This document shows positions 42,014 through 53,550 of a stretch of 64,000 nt of DNA, one piece after another. The notes beneath the pieces were generated by a model that saw only the letters and a program-made list of their open reading frames with translations, was not told where the DNA came from and did no database searches. Both the position numbers and the translations under genes were made by a program. Positions within the stretch are counted from its first letter, which is position 1. Every line of letters begins with the position of its first letter. Origin of the DNA: Gerris lacustris. Lineage: Eukaryota; Arthropoda; Insecta; Hemiptera; Gerridae. The DNA lies in NCBI GenBank assembly GCA_951217055.1, contig OX578284.1, positions 15,123,687-15,187,686 on the forward strand, written 5' to 3'.

Positions 42014-42664
42014 AAACGCTGAACTTTTTCGAATTCTTATCTGCAACTGATTCCCATCTAAAAGCCTCCTTAGTTATTTGGTTGTATTTGATTATTACCC
42101 AGGATTTCAATCATTTTAACCCCAAACAGATTCCTTTATACAACTCTTAGCCTTATCCTGACAATTTATTTACTTACAATTATTATTTATTTTTTAATAT
42201 AATTTATCTTTTTCTTTATTGTCTATTTTTTTTTACTTTCTTATATAAATGGTGTTCCATAACTTATCCACCAGAGAGCAACAGGTGATTATAGAGATCA
42301 ATGTAAGAAGATTAAGTCAATAATACGTGTAGACAAATGTATCATTTAAAAGATACAGGGTGTTGAAAATGAAACTTAATTTTAGTAAAATTACAATAAT
42401 TTTAAAATGGTTGAAGATATCAAATTCAAAATTGAAGTTGTTGGGTTTTCGAAGGTGAGAAATTGGAATTCGTTACTAATTTTTACCTTGTACGGAGTAA
42501 ATTACTATAAATAGCATCAGCAACTTAAAGAATGGACATTCAGTTATGGGACACCCTGTATTTAGAAATAATGTATGAATATTGAGAAAATTCATTTGGA
42601 CAAAATTAAATTATTATGTATTTACATGGTTTACTTAACCCTTGAATACTAAAATATTGTTTTA
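42014..42664. other. Non-coding stretch
   Basis: No supported feature. Typical insect repeat words (AATGAAACTTAATTTTAG, GGACACCCTGTATTTAG) are present around 42360-42560; ACACCCTGTAT-type ends are common in insect non-autonomous elements. Confidence 0.35.
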
Positions 42665-42969
42665 TTTTGTTGTTCTAGGAGAGCCAGTCTGGCCGTGTGC
42701 ATTAAATTACTTAGCCCGTCTTCTCGGCCATCAGAGTCGAGGGCGACACGAGGTCGTGGGTTCGATCCCTCGCCGCGATGCTCTGATTTATATGGTTCAC
42801 TAATGATCACACAATAGTCGCTTCGGTAATATAATATACAGAGGTATGATGTGTGAAGTGGCTGGATCTCTCTATCCGAGACTAGTGAAATAGGCCTTAG
42901 AGATGGCATAATTGCTAGGTTCGAACCAGTGGTTCGTCCTACCAGTCTAGTGGTAGCACTAGGACCATA

Positions 42970-43001
<32 letters not shown>
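42665..43001 (+). mobile_element. tRNA-type SINE with (ACT)n tail
   Basis: A B-box GGGTTCGATCCC (42758-42769) sits in a tRNA-like context (GTCGTGGGTTCGATCCCTCG). Downstream body words GGTTCACTAATGATCACAC, GTGTGAAGTGGCTGGATC and AGTGGTTCGTCCT recur at 9000-9290. The element ends in a (TAC)n/(ACT)n tract (42968-43000), a simple-repeat tail. An A-box is not clear. Conserved body plus Pol III box plus simple tail supports a SINE. Confidence 0.7.
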
Positions 43002-43072
43002 AACCCCTGAATACTAAAATGTTGTTATTTGTTGTGGTGTTTAATGACTTAATGGCTGTCGTTTGTACACAA

Positions 43073-43890
43073 CCCTAGAATGCCTTTTTGGGGTCCCTCA
43101 GACCCCATAAAAACTATAATTACGTTTTTTATATTTTATTTGTATTTCTCTAAACCTAGACTCCCTTCTAATTTACCTTTGAACCTTTCTGTGTAAATAC
43201 TGATAACAATACCTATGTTATTAGCTTTAGTTTTCCTTCAGTATTCATTAGAGTTAGAGTTGGGGTCCCATAGACCCCTGTGGGCCATTAACGTAATTAA
43301 TTGTTTTATATACCACTGTTAACTGTCTTACTTTTTTTATTGTATTAAAAAACTTATTTTATATTTTTTTGGGGCTGCTGAAACGTTTAAGACTGTCATA
43401 AGTTCCAAAATAAAACTTTTATTACTATTAGTTGACATATATAAATTCATATAAGTTGAAGGTTTAGTGGATCTCAGTAAGGATTTAAGGCCAAAAATGC
43501 TTAACTTTGACAGAGTATGTAAGAAAATGTATAATTTTTTTAATCATTTTTGTTCCTGTATCTGTAAAACAACTCTTAATATATAATAATAAAAAATATT
43601 AACCCAATCTAACGAACACAAAATATTATGTATATTTTTTTAAAAAGTACAAATTTTTCAAAAAAAAATGTTGATGAAAATATATATGTACACTATTTAA
43701 TTTTAAAATCCTTATTTGTTTTGGTCAAAATTAAATGGCATACTTAGTATGACAAATTATATTTACAAAAATATATAAATAATTGAAAAAGAAAATTTTT
43801 AATTAATTAATTTAACCCATTAATTAATTGGGGTCTCTCTGACCCCTGTGTGGAGTTTACGAAAAAAAAATATGGCGGGGTGTTCTAGGG
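43073..43890. mobile_element. piggyBac-type MITE
   Basis: Ends are CCCTAGAATGCC at the left and TGTTCTAGGG at the right, the right one followed by TTAA (43891-43894). CCCTAG termini at TTAA are the piggyBac hallmark. On the left the expected TTAA reads ACAA, probably decayed. Palindromic words GGGGTCCCTCAGACCCC (about 43100), GGGGTCCCATAGACCCC (about 43263) and GGGGTCTCTCTGACCCC (about 43832) recur subterminally and centrally. 818 bp, no transposase. Confidence 0.78.
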
Positions 43891-44042
43891 TTAAGCAGAG
43901 CTACCGAACCAATTTCGTACACATGTCCATAAGAATCGTAGGCTCCAATGGGAAATAGAATCCAAAGGAAAAATGGGGAAATATACTATTGATTGAATTA
44001 TATACTATTGAAAAATAAATTATAATAGAATGGTTAGCTTAC

Positions 44043-44141
44043 CTGTCAAGTGCAATAGCGGTGATGGTTCCTGCAGATACCATTATATTAGCACCTTGAA
44101 TAACAGGTACCAGCTTACACAGTACTAAACCCAGGGTCCAT
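44043..44141 (-). CDS. Neuropeptide receptor exon 3 (ECL1, TM3, DR motif)
   Basis: On the minus strand TTTTCTTCAG precedes the exon and GTAAGC follows it, both good splice signals. The 99-nt exon adds one base to the AG left by exon 2 (making Arg) and reads WTLGLVLCKLVPVIQGANIM then VSAGTITAIALD, ending on AG of the next Arg codon. WTLG carries the class-A ECL1 Trp, C of LCKL is the TM3 disulfide cysteine (3.25), and ALDR is the start of the DRY motif. NPF/NPY receptors read very similarly (LCKLVP...Q...VS..TITAIA.DRY). The next exon should begin N-TAY and was not found in the window. Confidence 0.88.
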
Positions 44142-44642
44142 CTGAAGAAAAACAACAAATAAACAAACAGCATTGTTATAGTAAGCTAATATAGTCCATG
44201 ATTGCAATTATCTTATCATTATATTCCAAAATACTTATTTAAAAATATAAATTAAAACTATGACCATTTTGATCATCCATGAACCTAAATAAATTGCTTT
44301 TCCGGAAATGTAAGTTATATTGTTGGAAATTATCTTTTGAAATTTTGGTGGATTTTCACATTTATGGTTTGAGAGAGACAAGAGTTTGTCAATGACAGAG
44401 AGAGTTAGATAAGATAACTCACATAAACTTTCTCATTTACGAGTACATAATTACTTAGCCCTGTGTTTACCATTTACACATTAGTTTTCGTTTTGTCGTA
44501 GGTGCATTTCATTATTATTGAATATTTAATCAAAAATTATCATAAACATTTCAAGATAAAAAGAACTTTTTATATACTACGTTTTTAAATTTTCTGTTGA
44601 ATCGTATGTAATGTTGATAATATAATTGTTATTGTTATATAA

Positions 44643-44663
44643 TCTATATATATAAAAGTCAAC

Positions 44664-44702
<39 letters not shown>

Positions 44703-47195
44703 TTCTTTATACAAATCTACAGTTTTAGTCAGATCTCGATGAAAATTTGCACACTTGACCTTAAAAGCAAGGGGAAAATCAAGGTCTACATGAATTTTCG
44801 AAATTTCAATTTTAGTACACAGGGGTACGGGGTACAAGTAATGAATACGGGATCAAAATAATGAATACCCTTCGTGATGCATATCGTTGAAAAGCTCTTT
44901 AAGGGTACAGTAATTGTTGTTATATAGTTTTGTCATATTTTCATTTAGTAGGGGGGTAAAATGGAAAATATAACTATATCTATATATAGAAAGAAGAGTA
45001 TCTATATAAGAGAATGTCTTTTATACAAATCTACAGTTTTATCCCTATTTGATGAATATTTACACTCTTTTTCTTCCAAACAAGGTGAAGGTCACTGGTT
45101 ACATCATTTCCCGAAATTAAAATTTTGGTTCACAGAGGTACGGGGTACAAATGTCAAAGTAATGGATAGCCTTCATGATGCATATCGTTGAATAGCTTTT
45201 TAAGAGTACAGTAATTGTTGTTAATTACGGTTTTGTCATATTTTTATTTAGGAGGGGGGTAAAATGGAAAATATAACTATATCTATAAAAATCAACGTAT
45301 GTGTGAGTGTGTTTATGTTTTTTATACAAATCAACAGTTTTAATTCTATCTCGATGAAAATTTGCTCACTTGACCTTCAAAGCAAGGGGAAGATCTCTGT
45401 CTACATAAATGTTCGAAATTTAAGTTTTGGTACACAGGGGTACGGGGTACAAATGTCAAAGTTGAAATCCCTTCATGATACATAGTGTTGAAAAGCTCTT
45501 TAAGAGTACAATAATTGTTTTTACGTGCATTTAGGGGGTAAATGGAAAAATATATCTAAAAGTAACGTACGTGTGTATGTTCTTTATACAAATCCATAGT
45601 TTTAGTCCGATCTTGATCAAAAAATACACACTTGACCTTCAAAGGAAGAAAAAATCAGTGTCTACATGAATTTTCGAAATTTAAATTTTGGTACACAGGA
45701 AACAGGGTACAATAATGAATACGGGGTCAAAGGACTGAATACCCTTTACGATGGATATCGTTGAAAAGCTCTTTAAGATTACATTAATTGTTGTTATGTA
45801 CAGTTTTGTCATATGTGTTTTCATTTAGGAGGGGGTAAAATGGAAAAATATAGCTATATCTTATATAAAAAGAAGAGTGTCTGTATGAGGAGGGTATGTC
45901 TTTTATACAAATCTACAGTTTTATCCCAATTTGATGAAAATTTGCTCACTTGACCTTCAAAGCAAGGGGAAGATCTCTGTCTACATAAATGTTCGAAATT
46001 TAAGTTTTGGTACACAGGGGTACGGGGTACAAATGTCAAAGTTGAAATCCCTTCATGATACATAGTGTTGAAAAGCTCTTTAAGAGTACAATAATTGTTT
46101 TTACGTGCATTTAGGGGGTAAATGGAAAAATATATCTAAAAGTAACGTATGTGTGTATGTTCTTTATACAAATCCATAGTTTTAGTCCGATCTTGATCAA
46201 AAAATGCACACTTGACCTTCAAAGGAAGAAAAAATCAGTGTCTACATGAATTTTCGAAATTTAAATTTTGGTACACAGGAAACAGGGTACAATAATGAAT
46301 ACGGGGTCAAAGGACTGAATACTCTTTATGATGGATATCGTTGAAAAGCTCTTTAAGATTACATTAATTGTTGTTATGTACAGTTTTGTCATATGTGTTT
46401 TCATTTAGGAGGGGGTAAAATGGAAAAATATAGCTATATCTTATATAAAAAGAAGAGTGTCTGTATGAGGAGGGTATGTCTTTTATACAAATCTACAGTT
46501 TTATCCCAATTTGATGAATATTTACTCACTTTCCCTTCAAAGCAAGGGGGAGGTCACTGTCTACATGAATTTTCGAAATTTAAATTATGGTACAAAGGGG
46601 TACGGTGTAAAAGTGTCAAAGTAATGGATTCCCTTCATATGATGCATATCGTTGAAAAGCACTTTAAGAGAAAAGTAATTGTTGTTAAGTACAATTTTAT
46701 TTAGGAGGGGATAAAATGGAAATTTATAGCTATATATATATAAAAATCAACGTATGTGTGAGTATGTTCTTTATACAAAACTTCAGTTTTAGTTCGATGT
46801 CAATACAAATTTGCCCACTTGTCCTTCAAAGCAAGGGGAAAATTACAGCCTACAAGAATTTTCGAAATTTAAGTTTGGTACACAGAGGTATGGTACAAGT
46901 AATAAATACGGGGTCAATGAAACGAATACCCTTCATGATGCAAAAGCTCTTTAAGAGTACAGTAATAGTTTTTATGTACAGTTTAGTCATATTTTAATTT
47001 GGGGGGGGGGGGGACGAATTTAGGATATTTGTAATTAGCTTATCAAAGAGGAGAGGAGGGGGTATAGAAATAGGTGGGAGAGATGGAATCTAGATATTCT
47101 TGCATAGTAAAATAATTTATATGTTTCATTATGGTTGTTTATAAACTTATCAAATTATAATAACACTCCGTAGCGAAGCACGGGTACCCAGCTAG
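44643..47195 (+). mobile_element. Non-autonomous Helitron with internal tandem array
   Basis: The 5' end TCTATATATATAAAAGTC follows an A, and the 3' end reads GAAGCACGGGTACCCAGCTAG followed by T. TC start, CTRR end (CTAG), a short GGGTACCC hairpin and A/T insertion all fit Helitrons. The related R3 copy at 50.6 kb has the uninterrupted site. Inside, a roughly 300-bp unit (TCTATA..., GTATGTGTG, TTCTTTATACAAATCTACAG, TTTGCTCACTTGACCTTCAA, GGGTACGGGGTAC, CATATCGTTGAAAAGCTCTT, GGGGGTAAAATGGAAA) is repeated about eight times, and a block of about 580 bp (45522, 46101) is duplicated almost exactly. No Rep/helicase ORF. Confidence 0.85.
44666..44701 (+). repeat. (GT)n microsatellite
   Basis: About 16 TG dinucleotides in the first unit of the Helitron array. 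Other units have a shortened version, so the expansion is local. Confidence 0.95.
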
Positions 47196-47699
47196 TATAT
47201 AATGTTAGTGAAAAAAAAAATAGTTCCAAATTTATTTACTTCACATAAATGACAACTATCTAGAGAGCTGATCTTAAACCTATAAAAGGACAAATCTTTG
47301 TACAACGGATCTCCCCTAAAATCTAAAGCGTGCCATCGATATATTTGAAATAATATAAATACTATAATCGATATTTCCTGTTTTGCTGTCATTCAATGAT
47401 TATCTATCACAAATTTGAGACCCGTCAAAATGAAGATTGCGTAAATATGGGACATGGCAAAACAAAATAACTTGCGATTGTACAGCAAAATTTGCTGAAA
47501 ACCAAATAAATTCTGCTGAAATATGGCTAAAAGTATTAAAATAATGCATTGTCATCGTGTTCTGAGCTATGCTAAAAGTTTCAAATGTCTAGCTATTCGG
47601 GAAGTTAGTAAGAAATCGATTGCCAGATTTGTACCGGACAAACAAACAAACAAACAAACAAGAAAGCAAGCTAATAATAACGTAGTAGGTAAAATAACT

Positions 47700-48140
47700 T
47701 CTCCTCGGCGGGAAATCGAACCCGGCCGCGTTTAAAGCTATTTTCTCAGCAACTAGATTTTTACTGGGAAAACGGCTTATATCGTGTTAGATTTGTACAT
47801 ATTTAAATCGACTACATTTTAGAATTTTATTTAATCAAAATTGTCAGATCCGTTTTTCGAAAAATTATTTTTCACGTTTTTTTCAGTTTTTGAAAGGTAG
47901 AACCCCCAAATTTGAAGTTAAACTTTATTTCTCGATTTCTCCTTGGGTATGATTTTTCTGAATATGAATGCCAAATTAATTTCGACAATATCGGCCCAGT
48001 AGTTTAGGCTGAAGGCGTCTGCACGGACAGACAACAGACGACCGACATTTTTTAAAAACATCTTTTTTGGACTCACGGAACCTAAACCGTGTAAATCCAT
48101 CAAAATCTCAAGAATTCGCGTCAATACCTTCTCTTTATAA
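47700..48140. repeat. Repeat with tRNA-like box and family member of 4840/24050
   Basis: GGGAAATCGAACCCGGCCGC (about 47709) is the complement of a T-arm-like GGGTTCGATTTCCC, suggesting a SINE piece in minus orientation. Positions 47918-48125 share CTGCACGGACAGACAACAGA, ACATTTTTTAAAAACA, TTTGGACTCACGG and GTAAATCCATCAAAATCTC with other copies in the window. No gene. Confidence 0.55.
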
Positions 48141-49032
48141 GAAAGTTAAGACGGTGGTGACAATTTTGATTAAAAAATGCTATGATGTAGTTTATTTGAA
48201 TAAGAATTTAACCATAAGAATCATTTTCCCGGGATTAATCTAGTTCCTGAAATGATAGCTTTAGACGAAAAGAGTGAGAGGTTGTGTTCGATTCCCCACT
48301 AGGAAGGAATTATTTTTATGGTAAATTTTAATAAAAAAAAATCAATAATAATTATATGAATCGAAACAACTATCAAATAGAAAGTTTAGTTCGTGAAGTC
48401 TCAGAGAGATTTATTATTTCCACAATCAGTTCTTTTTTTAGAAAAGTCTTAATTATTTTTCCGCTCCATCTCTTCTTTAAACAAGACAGATTACGTCCCT
48501 TTGTCTCAAGAACTTCGATGACAAAGGGACTTAATATCTTATGTGTATAAAAGAGATAATAGTCCTTTGTCAAAAGGACTATTTAGAAGTCTATAAATAG
48601 AACATCACTTTCAAATGAACTAAGAGAATTTTACATGCTATATGAGCATGTTTTTTTGTAAAATAGATTTGAATTGTAATGTTCGGAGTACTCTAAAATA
48701 TTTTATGTTATTTTACATCATTTTTTATTCTTCTTCTTTGTATTTTTCATAAACAGAGAATATAAAGAATGGAAATGAATTGTTATGTCATGAAAATTTA
48801 ACTCTGAGATTTAGACATACACAAAGGGTTTGTTATCTTTTTAATCTGATTTTTTCCTATTTAAAATTTTATATTTATTACCCTTAGTTTTTTTTTGTCT
48901 ATCCTAGAGCTATGAAACTCATAAACCTCTTCAATTTTGTTGCTTAAAAATTATTTATTGAACTAGAACAAATTTAAATATTATCTTGCGAAATTTTTAT
49001 TCATCTTTAGTCAGTCAGTTAATTATTCAATG

Positions 49033-49066
<34 letters not shown>

Positions 49067-49794
49067 AATAAAACAGAGAGAAATAAAATTATGTATTATA
49101 CAATATGAATCATTGTGTATATAAGATGGAATAAGTTAGTATTCTTGAGTTAAAATATTTATCCATAGGTAGCTATAGGTAACTGAACTCGATATATTTT
49201 TGACTGTAGAGAGTAACGATAATTCTACGTTATGAAGCTCATCACTATGGTAGAGTAGAACAGATACATCATTTATATAAACGAGTAGTGTTCCGTATTA
49301 TTACTAAGCTAAGACAATCACATTTATGCCAATAAATGTTTGTTTTGATTTATTGGTCTTCAAATAGATCTAAATCTATCTTATCTAAATCAATTCACTT
49401 CATTTTACTTTTTATCTAAATATATAATTAAAGAACGCCGCCATGAGCTTAATTAAGGTGTAGTCTTTTATAAATGGGATTTTATAAGGTAATAATGTAG
49501 AATAAAAAGTAATTTTAAAGAGTAAAATTACATCTATGAAATGATTAAACCTAATGTTTAGAAGGAACTAAAGATGTGCTAATAAAGTTAATGTTAGGTA
49601 CTAAAGTTAAGCCTTGTTTTATTTTTAAATCTAGGCTATTATTAAAATACTAGGTGTACAATGCCCCTGTGTACCAATTTGGACCATTTCAGATTTATAC
49701 TTTCCTGTGGTTGGTCACTATGATCAGTTCAGCCGTTCGCTTCGCTCAGCTCAATTATGTATGTATATGTACAGGTATTAGCCAAAGGGAAGAT
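48141..49794. other. AT-rich non-coding stretch with hairpins
   Basis: GTCCCTTTGTC/GACAAAGGGAC (48497-48533) and AATAGTCCTTTGTCAAAAGG-ACTATT (48557-48582) are perfect hairpins. An A-tract spans 49031-49062. ORFs on both strands at 48356-48573 overlap the hairpins and are not credible. Confidence 0.4.
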
Positions 49795-49912
49795 AATATA
49801 TTTTATCTACGATTGATACAGAATATAAACATTATATCTCTGTTTAGATGCATAAAAAGTGATTATTTACGTACTTGTATTCATTGCGCATGCGCGTCTC
49901 ATAGTTCTGGAG

Positions 49913-49956
49913 AATTCCTCTTCTTTACCACGCTAGCGCGGTAAAGAAGGGGAATT
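49913..49956. repeat. Hairpin, second copy of 227-270
   Basis: AATTCCTCTTCTTTACC, loop ACGCTAGCGC, GGTAAAGAAGGGGAATT, with one G-T type mismatch in 17 pairs. The loop differs from the first copy while the arms are kept. Confidence 0.8.
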
Positions 49957-50100
49957 CTTCAGCTTTACGCACGATTAGCGAGTTTGTTTACATTTTAACA
50001 AAACTAATTTGCTATTATTTTATTAAAGTAACTGTTTATATCGAGTTTTTAGTGAAAAAAACATATGTATTTACATACAGCAAGTTTATTTTTTTCTGTA

Positions 50101-50711
50101 TTTTACTACGTTTTTATTAGCTTCAATTCTTGTTTGTTTGTCCGGTACAAATCTGGCAATTGATTTCTAACTAACTTCCCGAATAGCTAGACATTTGAAA
50201 CTTTTAGCATAGCTCAGACCACGATGACAATGCATTATTTTAATACTTTTAGCCATCTTTCAGAAGAATTTAATTAGTTTTCAGCAAATTTTGCTGTGCG
50301 GAAAGTTAGTTCGGAAAAAATCCGCAAGTTATTTTATTTGTTTTGCCATATCCAATATTTACGCAATCTTCATTTTGACGGGTCTCAAATTTGAGATAGA
50401 TAAACATTGAATGACAGCAAAACAGGAAATATCGATTATATTATTTATCGATTATATTATTTCAAATATATCGATGGCATGCTTTAGATTTGGTGTTGGG
50501 GAGATCCGTTGTACAAAGATTTGTCCTTTTATAGGTTTAAGATCAGCTCTCTGGATGGTTGTAATTTATGTAAAGTAAATAAATTCGGAACTTTTTTTTT
50601 TTTTTTTCACTAACATTATAATTATATAACAATAACAATTATATTATCAACATTACATACGATTCAACAGAAAATTTAAAAACGTAGTATATAAAAAGTT
50701 ATTTTTATCTT
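50101..50711 (-). repeat. Repeat family R3, copy 3 (Helitron-free site)
   Basis: Reads on the minus strand from AAGATAAAAATAACTTTTTA to ACGTAGTAAAA. It contains TTGTTATATAATTATAATGT where copy 2 holds the Helitron. A duplicated ATAATCGAT segment lies at 50430-50465. Confidence 0.8.
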
Positions 50712-50890
50712 GAAATTATATTATTTAAATCTAACAATCGTAAATAAAGTACGGTACGCAACTCGTGCGAAAACGGCATTTTGCATTGCTCGTGTGGTTT
50801 TACTACCCTCGCTATCGCTCGGGTGCAAACTCCAAACTTGCATGCAAAATGCTACTCTCCGCACTCGATGCGTAATTTACTATTATAGCG

Positions 50891-51470
50891 AATGAAATTA
50901 TACTTATGCATACATTTGATAATAAAAGGTTTATGAAAAGCTTCTTAATCGATAGTAATTTTATTATATGAAGCCAGTGTATTATTCACAACTACAACGA
51001 TTATTAGGTACTTCTTTAGATTGTAACTCCCATGTTTTTTTTCTAGAATATAAATGACTTTGACTAAATATCTATTAGTCACAGGGATGTTTAGTCCAAT
51101 GTACTTTGGGAGAAAGGAATATCACACTTCAGTTTTTATAAGGGGAGTAACAGTCTAAAGAAGAACATTCCGTACACCTTTTTTAGATTGCCACTCCACT
51201 GTTTTTGTTTTTTTATGAGGGGAGTAACAATCTAAAGACGTTCCTTAATACATAGCAATATATTGTAGGTTCTTTTCTTTTTGATTATTGCGACTACATA
51301 GACTACATGTTATAAGTATAAGCAATACAGATGACAGAAGTTTGATATTGACTTATTACACATGATGTGAGAAACTGTCCATTGACAGTACTCACATTAT
51401 TACAGACATGAATATTTACATGAATATACATTATTACAGACATGAATATTTCATTAGTGTGTTTAATAGG
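50891..51470. other. Non-coding stretch with small inverted repeats
   Basis: TTAGATTG(T/C)(A/C)ACTCC (51017 and 51182) and its inverse GGGGAGTAACA(G/A)TCTAAAG (51144 and 51220) form local hairpins. ATTATTACAGACATGAATAT repeats at 51394 and 51430. No gene. Confidence 0.45.
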
Positions 51471-51900
51471 TCACGAGGCCACTGTCTTTTTAGGAGTCAA
51501 GGGGGGGTTACCAAGCATGAATGGTGAAGTTAGGTTGTGGATTAAAGGATTAGGGTGATGGGAAATTGAGTCATGGAACGATTTGTATCGGGAGGTGGCT
51601 AGGTCAGGAACAAAGGGAACTTTGAGGTCATTGTGAAGGGTAAAGTTGGAGACATGGAAAGGAAGCGTTAGTTATTCTTCTAAGGATTTTGGATTGAAGG
51701 GATTGGATACGGTAGGATTTGGAACGCTTGGTGCAGCCCCAGAGTTCAATACCATATGAACAAGTGGGCTTAATTATGGTGTTATAAATAAGTAATTTGT
51801 AATGCGTGTTGAGTTTAGATGTGTAGTGTAAGAGTCTGTGTAAAAGTTTGTAGCGTTGGTTGCAGTCTTGTCGTTTAAGTTTTGTTTGGTGTGCCCATAA
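51471..51900 (-). pseudogene. Jockey-like reverse-transcriptase tail
   Basis: On the minus strand 51900 to about 51660 reads LWAHQTKLKRQDCNQRYKLL, LLIYNTIIKPTCSYGIELWG, CTKRSKSYRIQSLQSKILRR and ITNASFP without interruption. The frame then shifts, and further pieces match the Jockey tail pattern (NDLKVP.VPDLA, HPNPLIHNL, GNPPLTPKRQWPRDL). SYGIELWGC...Q..QSK.LR.I is diagnostic of the Jockey clade. 5'-truncated and frameshifted, so dead. Confidence 0.85.
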
Positions 51901-53039
51901 TAGGTAAATAGATTACATTACAAAATACATGAGCTATGGAATATAATGAAGTTTGCTGTTTTAATGAGGTGGGCTAAAATTATTTGGCTATAAAAGAGCA
52001 TCTAAATGCAAATAGCTTCATCAACACTTTTGTTGAAAGCGGAGTTTGTAGGTTGCAAATAAAAGTCTATAGTTCCTACCTACCCATGACCTAGTTTCAT
52101 AGCTGAGTTTTGAATACGAGCTTAAAACTTTTTAAGTGTTTGTGTCAGGTGTTTTAGAACCCTTTGAATGATTTACAGGCTAGCAGCAAGCTATTACATT
52201 GTGTGCGTCGAAGCTCTCTTAGTTATAGCAATCTTGCTGTTATAGAACTTAAGTTTTTCGATATATTGATTAGTTCATACTCGTATGTCTAAGTGATAAA
52301 TTCTACTCTCTTTTCTTCTAAAACTCTATTTACTTAGTTTTTTCTGTCTCTTGAAGTAAAATATTTCACGGAAAAAGACCGTCTTCATTATTGTTTTTAT
52401 AAGAATATTTTCTGTAATATGTAATTATAGTTTAACTAAGTTTGGCAATTGTAATTTTAGGTTGGTTTTGAGGTATTTTCCTCCTTAGGAATAGGGCTAG
52501 TAGCTGAGTAAGCACTTGAAAAGAATTTCAAATGAAAATTTTTTATAACAAAAGATTTAAATCTTAGCTCTTGAATGTGTTAGTAATAATTATTTTCCAA
52601 AAACTTTTTTCGTCATACAACCATTATTGACGCATAATGGTTGTAGAAATTATTCATAGAAGAATAAGTGTTTGACATGTTGTAATTTTTTGTTATAGGT
52701 GTTTGAAAATGACTCAAAAGAGGAGTCGAAATAGAGCAAAATGAAGTCGGAGAGATTGTTTATATTACATATCCCTAAAGACTCACTTTAACAACAATAA
52801 TAATTATTGAGGGATCACCATTTATCCACAAGAGCGTCTTACATTCATCATGATGAAATCCTCTGACGCTTCTATTTCCGATATTACAATAGAAGTTAAT
52901 TCTTTTTATTACATACTATATTTCAGATTGATACATTTGAGTATATTTGATTCTCTTTGTCAGGATAATCCTTTACTTGAAACTTTTCTTATCTTAAACT
53001 AATCCAAAATTTACAAGCGTAATCATGTTATTGTATTAG
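51901..53039. other. Non-coding stretch
   Basis: No gene or recognised repeat is supported. It contains ATAATGGTTGTAGAAA with an inverse CAACCATTATTGACG (52618-52650). Confidence 0.4.
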
Positions 53040-53330
53040 GGGGATTGGGTAGCTCGAAGGGGAAATCAGCTGGCTCTCAATCTTTCAGACTAAGCAGCGT
53101 TGGGTGTTGTCACTAGTTGGATGGGTGACCACTGACCACGCAGCTCTGTATTCAATTCCAGGACCGGAACCCCCGCGCTCAATTTTCACCTAGCATTGCT
53201 TAAACATATTATGGAAAGCTACTCGAGACAGTTAGCACCACCCAGTTTTGGCCTGGATAACCATGGTTAACAAACACTCTCGTTTCAATAAAAAATCGAG
53301 ACGTCACACAGGTTTTCCGACCAACACTCT
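53040..53330 (+). mobile_element. 5S rRNA-derived SINE-like element
   Basis: At 53086-53130, AGACTAAGCAGCGTTGGG then TCACTAGTTGGATGGGTGACC matches boxes A to C of 5S rRNA, more diverged than the copy at 24450. The following sequence (CACGCAGCTCTGTATTCAAT, CCAGGACCGGAACCCCCGCG, AATTTTCACCTAGCATTGCT) looks like a SINE body and has no relation to 5S rRNA. 5S-headed SINEs (SINE3 type) are known. Ends and target duplication were not resolved. Confidence 0.65.
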
Positions 53331-53545
53331 TCCAACCCAGGTTTATTTGATAGCCCCACCTAAATGGTCTCCGTTTTCGGGTGTAAAATCCTCGATGTTT
53401 TAACCTTTTTCAGTGAGTTTCTAATATATAAATAGTAAAACAAACATTTTTAAAAACATGCATTTATCTTGGGCCATCCGTCATATTGGATTTACAGTGA
53501 ATGCATTTAATTTTTCATATTCTTCTCAGCAAACCCTTTCATTTG

Positions 53546-53550
53546 ATACC
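53546..53550. other. Gypsy target-site duplication, left copy
   Basis: ATACC directly before the 5' LTR, matched by ATACC at 57951-57955 directly after the 3' LTR. 5 bp is normal for Ty3/gypsy elements of this type. Confidence 0.92.

Larger units (their letters stand above)
44553..47693 (+). repeat. Repeat family R3, copy 2, split by a Helitron
   Basis: Left part 44553-44642 and right part 47196-47693 together correspond to copies at 2614-3355 and, inverted, 50101-50711. The end is AAGCTAATAATAACGTAGTA with (CAAA)n just before it. Confidence 0.8.
49795..50890 (-). repeat. Copy of the 1-480 repeat, split by R3 copy 3
   Basis: On the minus strand the order is a block like 390-475 (50745-50890), then R3 (50101-50711), then a block like 170-390 (49795-49990). 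In the copy at the window start the two outer blocks are in the opposite relative order and contiguous. The arrangement is a rearranged or circularly permuted version, not a simple insertion. Confidence 0.6.
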
